Origin: Sulfitobacter indolifex
GTDB taxonomy: Bacteria; Pseudomonadota; Alphaproteobacteria; Rhodobacterales; Rhodobacteraceae
Length of the DNA: 64,000 bases
NCBI RefSeq assembly: GCF_022788655.1
Contig: NZ_CP084952.1
Location: 74,501-138,500 of the forward strand
Direction: 5' to 3'
Positions 33,613 to 42,140 of this stretch are shown piece by piece. Each line of letters begins with the position of its first letter. Positions within the stretch are counted from its first letter, which is position 1. The position numbers were made by a program, and so were the translations under genes. Under the pieces are notes generated by a model. It had not been told where the DNA came from, ran no database searches, and worked only from the letters and a program-made list of their open reading frames with translations.

Positions 33613-35073
33613 TCACATCGAGGGGCCCTTTAGGAGGATTTTTCCTCTGTTGGCCTGGACTTCCATTTTTAGAGCGGCGGGCAAGCCTTCGGCTTGGCGA
33701 GAGTCCGAAATCTCCAAGCAGGCTTTTGGCGCACTATGGCAGAGCACAACCCGGTGACCGGTCAACTGTTGCATCCGAAAACTAAGCGCGAGGTCGCTTT
33801 GAAGATGGGCAGCCTTCGCGCTATCTAATGTCAGCACATCGCCGTAGACGAGGACCGGTCGTTCGATAACCGGGTCTATCTCACGTAATGTAGCGCCCAC
33901 CATACTCGTTTCGGCCTGCCAAGGACGGTGTTGGGTGTAGTGAAGAAACGTCTGCAACAGATAGGAAAGAGCCACCAGCAGCGTCAGATTGCGCATCAGA
34001 CGTCCGGCTAGAGTAGGGCTTTCACTGAGCAGGGCTGTCGCGCGCACGACGATCACAGCGTAATAGAGCCACGCGAAGCTAAATGCACGTGCAGGTACGA
34101 CGACACCTAGCTTGAGAGCCTGCAACACCATCAAGGCCATGCCGACCCATAGTCCAGCATGCAAATAGAGCGCTTCGCCTGGGGCTCGTTTGATCAAGAC
34201 GCACGTTGCAATGAGCAATAAGCCTATATGGAAATAGGCGGCTGGTAGAAAATTATAGGAGCCGACCGCCAATAGGAGCTCAAATGTATCCTTCACTACA
34301 GCCAGGTTGGTGATCATACCTTTCAGATCACCGGCAGGTGCTGCATTCCGCCAGTCTGCGAGCGGCACACCGAATACACCGTGAACGTGCCAGTTTACCG
34401 CGTATGTCAGTAAAACGGCGACAGCAAAGCTGCATATAAAGAGTGTCACAAGCCCCATCAAATCGCCCAGGGAGCGCTCACGCGTGCGCATGAGGCATAC
34501 AGCCAGCAGGATCAACGAATAGGTTGGGTAGGCCCAAAAGCTGATGATGACGAAGATGGGTAGCAATGCGCGCAGGCTGCGTTGCGATAGCCCGCATCCT
34601 AACACTGCATATAGTGTGACGACTGCGAGGCCGGGAATCAGCGTGTTGAACCAAAGAGAAATAAGAGTGGCAGGAGCTGATCCCAAGATGAACAGCGACA
34701 AGGCCGCTATGAACCACGGATGTCCTTCGCGTCCCATAGCAGCGACAGCGAGAGCGGCGGCCAGAAGGGCCCAAAGGATCTGGTAGACTGCAAAGTTCAG
34801 CCATGCGGGGGTCTCTATGCCGCGTAGATGCCAGATGTAATTAAGCCAGCGTCCCTCATGCAGTGTTTTGTTCCAGAACAAATCTGCTTCGCCGAAAAGT
34901 GCAGGATAATCATCGTGCCGAATAAAGGGGTCTGTGAGGTTGGGGAGCGACACGACGCAAACGGCCAATAGGGTCACCCAGAACGCTCTTAGGAGAGGGT
35001 GCCTGACGGCACTTTTAGGCAGTGCGTCTGGTGGGGGAGCGGCGTATGCCGTGCAATCTGTCGCGAGTGTCAC
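33613..35073 (-). CDS. Polytopic glycan transferase, GtrII-like
   Basis: The 486-residue protein has about ten membrane helices. A motif near the N-terminus, DPFIRHDDYPALFGEADLFW, with paired Asp residues in the first periplasmic loop, followed by GRWLNYIWHLRG, resembles GtrII-type O-antigen glucosyltransferases. With a GtrB and a GtrA gene upstream it makes a three-gene modification cassette. GTG 35073 overlaps the end of the GtrA frame as GTGA. Which sugar or glycan is modified is unknown. Confidence 0.65.
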   Translation of the reverse strand: MTLATDCTAYAAPPPDALPKSAVRHPLLRAFWVTLLAVCVVSLPNLTDPFIRHDDYPALFGEADLFWNKTLHEGRWLNYIWHLRGIETPAWLNFAVYQILWALLAAALAVAAMGREGHPWFIAALSLFILGSAPATLISLWFNTLIPGLAVVTLYAVLGCGLSQRSLRALLPIFVIISFWAYPTYSLILLAVCLMRTRERSLGDLMGLVTLFICSFAVAVLLTYAVNWHVHGVFGVPLADWRNAAPAGDLKGMITNLAVVKDTFELLLAVGSYNFLPAAYFHIGLLLIATCVLIKRAPGEALYLHAGLWVGMALMVLQALKLGVVVPARAFSFAWLYYAVIVVRATALLSESPTLAGRLMRNLTLLVALSYLLQTFLHYTQHRPWQAETSMVGATLREIDPVIERPVLVYGDVLTLDSAKAAHLQSDLALSFRMQQLTGHRVVLCHSAPKACLEISDSRQAEGLPAALKMEVQANRGKILLKGPSM

Positions 35074-35406
35074 ATGGCACCTCTTTTATCGCCAACGCGC
35101 GCGGCGAGGACCCGAGCACGGGCTTGAGCGATCCGCGTCACGGTGTTTTGCGGCAGACGTGGCATGACAAGGCGACGGAGTTTCCATCGGATATCCCCTC
35201 CCTCTTTGATTGATACGCCTTCGGGCACCCGATGTTGGGTAATGGAGTACGGCGAGGCTGAATGCGAGGCCATTGGCGGTCCCTGAACCCAAACCGAAGC
35301 GCAGGAAGGTGAGGTAGAGCCCTACGTAAAGAGCGGCGACCAGGGCCCCTATGAACGCGAATGAAAAAACCCGATTGGAGTGAAGCACACCCTCAACCCA
35401 CTTCAC
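35070..35406 (-). pseudogene. GtrA-like flippase gene with a frameshift
   Basis: GTG 35406 overlaps the GtrB gene by 14 bases and encodes VFSFAFIGALVAALYVGLYL then FGLGSGTANGLAFSLAV, the first two GtrA helices. The membrane pattern then stops. A different frame (DIRWKLRRLVMPRLPQ onward) runs to TGA 35070, where it is coupled to the next gene as GTGA. This coupling argues that the two pieces were one gene and that an indel lies near 35230-35260. The last two GtrA helices are not recognisable. Confidence 0.55.
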
Positions 35407-36343
35407 GCAGGGGAAGTAATGCGGCGCTGCGTGTATCTTCGGATACAAAGTAGAGAGGTCGGTTTTTGGCCTCGATATAGAGGCGCCCAATGTACTCTCC
35501 TAAGATACCCAAGGTCAGCAATTGCACCCCCGAAAACAGGCTGATGGCCAACACAACAGAGGCCCAGCCGGGGGCGGTCTGATAAATAATCAACGAATAG
35601 GCCACATAGACCATCATCAGTGCGGCAAACCCAAGGCTGGCGAAGGACATGCGGGTCGCGAACTTCAGAGGTTTGGTCGAAAATGCCGTCATTGCATCGG
35701 CTGCAAACCGCATCATCTTGCGGAGAGGGTATTTCGTCTCGCCGAGCGCGCGCGGCGCGCGGGTGTACTCGATGCCAATCTGACGAAAGCCGGCCCAAGC
35801 AAACATACCGCGAACAAAACGCGCGCGCTCGGGCATTAGCAAGACAGCATCAAGCGTTTTGCGGTTGACCAAACGGAAGTCTCCGGTGTCTTGAGGGATA
35901 TCGACATCGGACATTGCGTTCAGTGTGCGGTAGAACGCCCAAGCTGTTGCACGTTTGAAAAGTGTCTCGCCTTGTCGTTCGCGGCGGCGTCCGTAGACCA
36001 CGTCATAGCCGTGGTCCATCAAGCTCATCATGTCGCCCAGCAATTCAGGGGGGTCTTGCAGATCGGCATCGAGCATAAAAATGCGCTCGCCTTGGGCGGC
36101 TTCAAGACCCGCCGTCAGTGCGATCTGGTGGCCGCGATTGGCGGATAGTTTGATGCCACGCAAACAAGGGCAGGTCGTACGGGCGCGCTCGATAGCGGCC
36201 CATGTTCCATCTGTAGAACCGTCATCGACCAGCACAATTTCTGCGCGTGTTCCATAAGAGGCGATCACCTGAGCAAGGCGGTCTATCAAGCCAGGAATTG
36301 ACGCTTCTTCGTTCATGCACGGCACAACAACGGAGATCAACAT
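35393..36343 (-). CDS. Undecaprenyl-phosphate glycosyltransferase, GtrB/DPM-like
   Basis: About 316 residues from ATG 36343. A GT2 domain has VVPCMNEEASIPGLIDRLAQ, VDDGSTDGTW and MLDADLQDPPE (the DAD metal site), then QDTGDFRLVNRKTLDAV and a basic loop, and two C-terminal membrane helices (FASLGFAALMMVYVAYSLII and LLTLGILGEYIGRLYIEAK). These features define bactoprenol glucosyltransferases of the GtrB class, which load a sugar onto undecaprenyl phosphate. It heads the gtr cassette. Confidence 0.92.
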   Translation of the reverse strand: MLISVVVPCMNEEASIPGLIDRLAQVIASYGTRAEIVLVDDGSTDGTWAAIERARTTCPCLRGIKLSANRGHQIALTAGLEAAQGERIFMLDADLQDPPELLGDMMSLMDHGYDVVYGRRRERQGETLFKRATAWAFYRTLNAMSDVDIPQDTGDFRLVNRKTLDAVLLMPERARFVRGMFAWAGFRQIGIEYTRAPRALGETKYPLRKMMRFAADAMTAFSTKPLKFATRMSFASLGFAALMMVYVAYSLIIYQTAPGWASVVLAISLFSGVQLLTLGILGEYIGRLYIEAKNRPLYFVSEDTRSAALLPLREVG

Positions 36344-36508
36344 AGGGCTACCTTGGTATCTGATTTCGTTCACATTCGCGTTAAGGATTTAGCGATAGAA
36401 TGTGTCTTCATTAAGGTAGGATTTAGCCCTCAGGGATGTGGATCAATTGGCGGTTACTTGGTTACTCTTTGGGGGTGCGCGCCTAAGCGATCTGCGGCTC
36501 TACTTGGG

Positions 36509-37234
36509 TCACGTCAGCGGCGTTGGCGCATGGAGGTTTTGTGCGTTTGGCGTGCTTAAGAGATCCCGAGCGAGCAAGGCGGCTTGCGTCCGGTTGTCGA
36601 CGTGCAGTTTGCGCATGACTTGCCGCACGTGGCTTTTTACCGTGGCTTCGGATAGCTCCAGATCTCGGGCGATCTCTTTGTTGGAGTGGCCATTTGCAAG
36701 GGCGTAGAGCACCTCGTACTGACGGCGGGTGAGGTCAGGATTGTCGGGGTTTTCTGCTGCAAGTAGTTGGATTGGCCCCAAAGGCGCTTCCGCGGGTTGC
36801 GGCAAATAGGACATTTCAGAGGGAGCAGCTTCAGAAGCCCGCACATGTGGGACATAGCGCCCCCCTGCGATAATAAACCCAAGCGCTGCGGAAAGAACTT
36901 CAGGTGTCTCTGAGGCATTCAGGACACCATGCAGGTCCAGGTCCAGCGCGACATTAATACATTCAGCGGATTGAGTGTCGACGATGACGGCAACCGGCTT
37001 GTTTGACAGGCGCATTGCCGCCTCAATACGTGCGCGCCCCTCGACGCTGCCAATGCGCTGTGATCCTAAAACGATGAGCGTGAGGGCGGGTGTGCAGGCA
37101 TTTAGTTCCAGCTCACTGGCTTCTCGAACAATAAAACCATTTGGTTCAGCCCAAGTGTTCAGCTGATTGGCATATGCCGCCCGTCTGAATGGCAGTGTAT
37201 CGAGCAGTACAATGAGAGGCTCCTGAGCAGACAT
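36509..37234 (-). CDS. LuxR/NarL-type regulator with degenerate receiver
   Basis: The 241-residue protein ends in a LuxR-type helix-turn-helix (LTRRQYEVLYALANGHSNKE, IARDLELSEATVKSHVRQVM). The N-terminal half has the size of a receiver domain and a first acidic patch (IVLLDTLPFRRAA), but where a phospho-acceptor Asp would be it reads TLIVLGSQRIG. It is therefore probably not phosphorylated and may respond to another signal. It sits between the gtr cassette and the pel operon, both on the same strand, and could regulate either. Confidence 0.88.
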   Translation of the reverse strand: MSAQEPLIVLLDTLPFRRAAYANQLNTWAEPNGFIVREASELELNACTPALTLIVLGSQRIGSVEGRARIEAAMRLSNKPVAVIVDTQSAECINVALDLDLHGVLNASETPEVLSAALGFIIAGGRYVPHVRASEAAPSEMSYLPQPAEAPLGPIQLLAAENPDNPDLTRRQYEVLYALANGHSNKEIARDLELSEATVKSHVRQVMRKLHVDNRTQAALLARDLLSTPNAQNLHAPTPLT

Positions 37235-37488
37235 GTATTAATACCTTTGGACGCGGCGGGCGTTCTGGAATGTAGCCGAGTGCCATTGTCCATTGTAATC
37301 GGATCTACGGGGCTTGTTAAAAGTATCGGATAACGATGAAAATTGGCTAAGACTGTAACGCATTATGCCCATAATAAGGCTTAAAAATCAACATGAACGC
37401 GGGGTTGGGTGGGCAAGGCTGACCGCATTGCGATCTGTGCGCTCTAAAAATCTGCAACTAGTGCATTGTTATTTATGTATTTTATTTT

Positions 37489-38907
37489 TTACTTGTAGAA
37501 GAGCGCTTCGTTTCCGGTAAGATAACAATGCCGTAAAACATCGCGCAGTGTTGCGTGTGCGTATATGGTGGCCACGATACTGGCGAGGGCGGAAGCGATC
37601 GTGAAGCCAAGTGCGGTCGTGCCATAAACGGCAGATAGAATCGCTGTGCTTGCCACGTTCGTCATCACAAACAACAGCTGTAAGGTTAGGAAGGCCTGTT
37701 TGCGATTGCACAAAATGAGCACCGCTGAAGTCGATAAAAATAGAATGTGTAGCAGCGAGCCGATAAGGGCAGTGCGCAAGATCAAAAATTGGTCGAGCAG
37801 TAGGCCCGCGAGAGAAGCGGCTGCAGGGGCTAATAAAAGCAGCAGACCAGAGAGGGCGAGTTGCGTCAGTAAGGTGCGATGAATACCCCGCCAGAGCTTT
37901 GCAGACAGCGCTTCACCAGCCTGTTCTGCAGCCTTTAGCGACGCGCCATGGGTCAATGTGCTTTGAAATTGTGCCATCGCATGACGGGCAGGGCTTTCAA
38001 AATGGATAGTCAGAGCAGCGAGCCCGGGAACGGCTGAGAGATGCGCCAGAAACAAAGCGCTGTCATATGTCGGAGAATGTGCAAACCCGGCTGTTGAAAC
38101 CAAGCCATTCGGCCCGGCCCAAGCAATCCATTTATCGGCCCAAATCCCTGCGATTGCAAAAAAAGCGCCGGCGGCGAGGGGCCAGGTAGTCCCGGCGGTT
38201 TTCCTCAGGTCCACGACTGTCTTGCGCAGTAAAGCGGGAGGCAGATCAATAGCGTAGAACGGAGCCAAGCAAAGCGCAAAAGAAAGAGCGATCCCGGCGG
38301 TGAAGCACCACACGAGAAGGGCGCCGCTGATGGAGAACTGAATGCTGAATTGACACAATGTCAGGGCCAGCCCCATGCCGGCCGCAAATGACAAAACCAG
38401 ATGTGGGCGAAGCCGACAGGCATTCATGATGATAAATGCTGTCCACATCATAGCAGAGGAGGAAGTTAGGACGACAAAGGCCAGCGCGAGTTCCGGATCG
38501 CTCAGCCGCAACGCAAATACAACCACTGCCGCCAAGGCTTGGGCGGTGATACCTGCAAGCCCGCAGGTGACGAGCATAAGTGCTGCTAGGGCGGAATCGT
38601 GATGCGGCGGCTCTGCGGTATTGGTGATCAAACGTGCAGCGGTCACTCCAAGAGGGGCCGCCACCATAGGTGCGATCATAAAGGCATATACCACCGTAAG
38701 ACGGATATCTTCCAATGCCTCTGGGGCAAGCCACCGTTCAGCGGTCCGTCCTATTAAGGCCAGCGTCACAACAGCGAGAACCCACGGTCCAGCGGCGACG
38801 ATCAGGGCTTCTAATACTTTGCGTATTGGGCTCAGAAGCGGCCCATCGAGCCACCAGTCCGTTTTGGACATGACCCCATGAAACCTGTTGATCCAGCGAC
38901 GTCTCAT
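37489..38907 (-). CDS. pelG: PelG, inner-membrane exporter of Pel polysaccharide
   Basis: The 472-residue protein has about twelve membrane segments and the PelG pattern: PIRKVLEALIVAAGPWVLAV near the start and AERWLAPEALEDIRLTVVYA. PelG belongs to the polysaccharide transporter superfamily and moves the polymer across the inner membrane with PelD, PelE and PelF. The ATG overlaps the pelF stop as ATGA. Last gene of the minus-strand operon. Confidence 0.9.
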   Translation of the reverse strand: MRRRWINRFHGVMSKTDWWLDGPLLSPIRKVLEALIVAAGPWVLAVVTLALIGRTAERWLAPEALEDIRLTVVYAFMIAPMVAAPLGVTAARLITNTAEPPHHDSALAALMLVTCGLAGITAQALAAVVVFALRLSDPELALAFVVLTSSSAMMWTAFIIMNACRLRPHLVLSFAAGMGLALTLCQFSIQFSISGALLVWCFTAGIALSFALCLAPFYAIDLPPALLRKTVVDLRKTAGTTWPLAAGAFFAIAGIWADKWIAWAGPNGLVSTAGFAHSPTYDSALFLAHLSAVPGLAALTIHFESPARHAMAQFQSTLTHGASLKAAEQAGEALSAKLWRGIHRTLLTQLALSGLLLLLAPAAASLAGLLLDQFLILRTALIGSLLHILFLSTSAVLILCNRKQAFLTLQLLFVMTNVASTAILSAVYGTTALGFTIASALASIVATIYAHATLRDVLRHCYLTGNEALFYK

Positions 38908-40412
38908 GGAGAAAGCTCGCGATAAAGGGCCCCATATGCCCCAGAAGAAATTTCAGAGGTAAAGCTGGTTTCTACGCGTTTGCGCAACACTTCCCCACAG
39001 GATCTGCGCAGAGTGTCATTGGACAGCAAACGAATGACGGCTGCACCAAGAGCGTCCGGGTCCATGGGGGGCACCACAAAGCCGCCCCTACCGAGTGCAG
39101 GGGCTTCATCTGCCGTGCCCTCCAGGATTTCTCTGCACGATCCAACATCGGTTGCCACACAAGGGATGCGCGCGGCACCGGCTTCGAGCAGGACAAGGGG
39201 CTGGGCTTCACTGATTGAGGTTAAAAGCATGACATCAAGAGAGGGTAGGATGTCAAAAATGTTCATTCGGCCCGTGAAGCGCACGGTATTTTCCAACTGC
39301 AGTTCGGCCACGCGGCGCTTGCAGGCCTCGAAATAGTTTGGATCTTCGTCGGTCGGACCGATGATAAGGACTTCCACATCTGGTACAGATTGGCGGATGA
39401 CCGCGGCGGCGCGGATGCAGTTTTCGATGTCCTTGATGGGCACCAACCGCCCGATAAGACCGACGGTAGGGCGGGCTTTATTTTGCACAGGGCAGAGCCC
39501 TTCAAATTTTTCCAACATAATGCCATTGGGAATGATCGACATTTGCTCATCTCGCGCGCCTAAAGCGCGCTGGAAGGTCTGGTTCGCCCCGTAGAGCGTG
39601 GTGATGCGATCTGCCTGCGCGTAGGCGACTTGGGCAAAGCTATCAAACATTTGGGTCCATAGATCGCGCACGTCACGGCGCCTGTCATGAACGGCAAATC
39701 CTTTGTGAATACGATCCTCCAACCAATCGGCCATCAACAGATCAATTCGTCTTTCATTCGTATAGATGCCGTGTTCGGTTATGGCCGAACGTGCGTTCAT
39801 CTCGCGGGCTGCGCGAACGGCATAAAGTCCAGCATAACCTGTAGAGATCGCATGATAGATTTTTGCCCGGGGGAGGGGGGCCGATAAAATGGACATCAAG
39901 CCTCCTACGAGGGTGCGCCAAGCCCAGAATGTATCGCTATAGGAGGCTTCAGGAGCGAGCGCGCGCGCGCAGATATTGAGCGCCTCCCATGCGGGTTGCG
40001 AGGAGATGAAATCAGCGTGGTCGGGCTGCACCTCTTGCCAAGGCAAAGCGGGAAGGGTGCGCCCTATGGGGGTGGTCGCGATTTGGCAAAGTGTTTCAAA
40101 AGCATCCACATCGGCGGCATCCCAAAAGCGCTGGAGAGCGTCACCATAGATTTGACCGTCAAGTAAAGGACGGCCCATACGTGGGCGGCGTGCCTCAGGG
40201 GCCAATGGTAAGACCCGAAAATCAGAAACATTTGGGGGGAGTTCATATTTGATTTCGCGGGGATGATGATCTGCGGTGATCGCAACAATCGCAAATGTAA
40301 GGTCAGGCTGCGCGCGAATGAGCCAGTCAAGCCATGAAGAAACGCCGCCTGTGATAAAAGGGTAGCATCCTTCGACGACGATGCAGACATCCACTTCACC
40401 TTGAGCGGTCAT
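38904..40412 (-). CDS. pelF: PelF, cytoplasmic glycosyltransferase
   Basis: A GT4-type enzyme of 502 residues with the PelF opening CIVVEGCYPFITGGVSSWLD. The C-terminal half has the GT-B donor site: IPNGIMLEKFEG, VGLIGRLVPIKDIENCIRAA, and SISEAQPLVLLEAGAARIP with the E-x7-E motif. It polymerises UDP-activated amino sugars. It overlaps pelE and pelG by four bases each. Confidence 0.95.
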   Translation of the reverse strand: MTAQGEVDVCIVVEGCYPFITGGVSSWLDWLIRAQPDLTFAIVAITADHHPREIKYELPPNVSDFRVLPLAPEARRPRMGRPLLDGQIYGDALQRFWDAADVDAFETLCQIATTPIGRTLPALPWQEVQPDHADFISSQPAWEALNICARALAPEASYSDTFWAWRTLVGGLMSILSAPLPRAKIYHAISTGYAGLYAVRAAREMNARSAITEHGIYTNERRIDLLMADWLEDRIHKGFAVHDRRRDVRDLWTQMFDSFAQVAYAQADRITTLYGANQTFQRALGARDEQMSIIPNGIMLEKFEGLCPVQNKARPTVGLIGRLVPIKDIENCIRAAAVIRQSVPDVEVLIIGPTDEDPNYFEACKRRVAELQLENTVRFTGRMNIFDILPSLDVMLLTSISEAQPLVLLEAGAARIPCVATDVGSCREILEGTADEAPALGRGGFVVPPMDPDALGAAVIRLLSNDTLRRSCGEVLRKRVETSFTSEISSGAYGALYRELSP

Positions 40413-41119
40413 TTTTGACCTCTATTCGGGCATGTGTGAGCGCTATGTGCGATCTGCTCAAGGTCCAACAATGTCTGTGGGTCCACAAATCCCGACTTCG
40501 AAATCGTTTGAATTTCGGCCGCCAGGGCAGAAGCATTCAAACCGGTTTCTTTCGCCATCACCCTGCGCGCGCGATCGGCGTAAATGTCACGCAGCTGTGT
40601 TAAGACGGCAGCAGACTGAGCGCGTATGGCGGGGATATCAGAGACTTGAGCGCGGTCTAAGGCGGGGCGCAACTCTGGCGTAAAGTAGCGTGCAATGGCC
40701 GCCAAAGCGGCTTGCTGCTCGCGTAAGCTTCCCGATGAAAATACCGTCACAAGAGGTAAGACGGCCCGGTCGCGCATCAGCGGTCGGCGCCCTTGGGCAA
40801 TATCTTGAGCAATACGTTCCGCGCGGGTTGGTTTGCAAAGGATCGGGTCTGGCGTGGGCTGCGCGGTCCAACGCAATGGGCTCGTCGCCAAGAGTAAGAC
40901 TGGACCACAAAGCGGGCCGAAGGTCACCGCGGAGGTAGCAAAAAACAGGGCGGCTGACCGGTCGCGGATCATCAATATGCTTACAAGAGCTGTGGCGAGG
41001 CTGGCATATAGAGCCACTGCGATCCAAAGGCCAAACTTGAGCGCAATGAGGGCTGTGATCAGGCCAATGAGCGTCATGCAGATTGCGCAGGCCCGTTGCA
41101 AAGGAATGAGGTTACTCAC
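40409..41119 (-). CDS. pelE: PelE-like scaffold protein
   Basis: The 236-residue protein has two membrane helices (MTLIGLITALIALKFGLWIA and a following pair with FFATSAVTFGPLCGPVLLL) and a cytoplasmic helical part (SLREQQAALAAIARYFTPEL) as in PelE, which has helical repeats that hold PelF at the membrane. Its start overlaps pelD by 8 bases, and position in the operon matches the usual D-E-F-G order. Confidence 0.82.
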   Translation of the reverse strand: MSNLIPLQRACAICMTLIGLITALIALKFGLWIAVALYASLATALVSILMIRDRSAALFFATSAVTFGPLCGPVLLLATSPLRWTAQPTPDPILCKPTRAERIAQDIAQGRRPLMRDRAVLPLVTVFSSGSLREQQAALAAIARYFTPELRPALDRAQVSDIPAIRAQSAAVLTQLRDIYADRARRVMAKETGLNASALAAEIQTISKSGFVDPQTLLDLEQIAHSAHTCPNRGQK

Positions 41120-42140
41120 GATCCCAAGTATCAGCCTGCTGGCTTTCTGGCGCTTCCAGTTCGCGGCTCAGGCGCTCAATGGCGATGCGGGACAGTTCCG
41201 ATATGATCTCTAAGCGGGCTGTCGCGGCGTCTGCGCTCTCGCGGTCAGGAGCGTAATAGATCACGAGGGCCGTCATATCGTTGTCTGTTTTGGGCTTCTG
41301 GCGGGCGACCCGCAACGCGCCTTCCTGAGAAACCCCCAGGTCTTTGAGCAATATCGTATGTGAGCGGCCCTTTTTGCCCTCGAGATTTTTAGTGATTAAC
41401 TGGGCCAAAGTGGTGGCGTCACTCTCATTTTCGGGTGTCGTTCCGATCACAAACTCGCCGCGCCCTTGGGCCGAGACGACCAAGGCCACCGGGCCATCGA
41501 AAAGAGCGTCGGCAGCGTCTTCAAAACTATGCGGTAGATCTGCACCATACGATCCTGCCAACGCTGCAAGTTCGGGCAAAGCACGGTGGAAAAGAGCCTC
41601 TTTGGGAGCTGTGTCGGGTTTGGGAGCTGTGTCGGGTTCTGGGGCCACACCCGAGGCGGCTTTGCTTTCCAGAGCCGCCACCATGCTGTCCATGCGTTCC
41701 ACCTCTTCAGCAAGGCTGCCGGATATCTTTTCAAGGCGCACCACCTCGGCCCGTAACCCATCCGTCTCTTCGATCTCTTTTTGTCGGTAAAAGCCAACAA
41801 TCAGGGCGACAACAAACCACTGTAAAGGAAGCACCGCTGCGCGGGCTGCGTAAACGGTAGCGCTTTCGTCGATGAGGCGTTCGGGAAGGCCGACCAAAAG
41901 GGTGGCAATGACACTGGTGATGGCCCCCACGGCGACGCCATTTTGCATCGCGGCAATGACGATCACAATCCAGAAGGGGTGCAAGGCTAGGCTGCTAAAA
42001 TAACCAGGCTCAAGAAAAAGCAGTTCCGCGCCCGCGATGATCAGCAGCAAAACAACCGACCCCAGCAATCCTCGTTGGAAGGTTTCGCGGGGACGGGGAG
42101 TTCGGTGAACGGTGTCGCTTTGCAGTCGCGTAGCGCTCAT
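41112..42140 (-). CDS. pelD: PelD-like protein that seems to lack the GGDEF domain
   Basis: The 342-residue protein has four membrane helices (to about 120), a coiled coil (GLRAEVVRLEKISGSLAEE) and a GAF-like domain near 180-330 ending in ISELSRIAIERLSRELEA. Pseudomonas PelD has about 455 residues, with a degenerate GGDEF domain after GAF that binds cyclic di-GMP through an RxxD site. Here the protein ends after GAF, and the soluble part shows no RxxD. Activation by cyclic di-GMP would need another route. Position between the export gene and pelE supports the call. Confidence 0.85.
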   Translation of the reverse strand: MSATRLQSDTVHRTPRPRETFQRGLLGSVVLLLIIAGAELLFLEPGYFSSLALHPFWIVIVIAAMQNGVAVGAITSVIATLLVGLPERLIDESATVYAARAAVLPLQWFVVALIVGFYRQKEIEETDGLRAEVVRLEKISGSLAEEVERMDSMVAALESKAASGVAPEPDTAPKPDTAPKEALFHRALPELAALAGSYGADLPHSFEDAADALFDGPVALVVSAQGRGEFVIGTTPENESDATTLAQLITKNLEGKKGRSHTILLKDLGVSQEGALRVARQKPKTDNDMTALVIYYAPDRESADAATARLEIISELSRIAIERLSRELEAPESQQADTWDRE

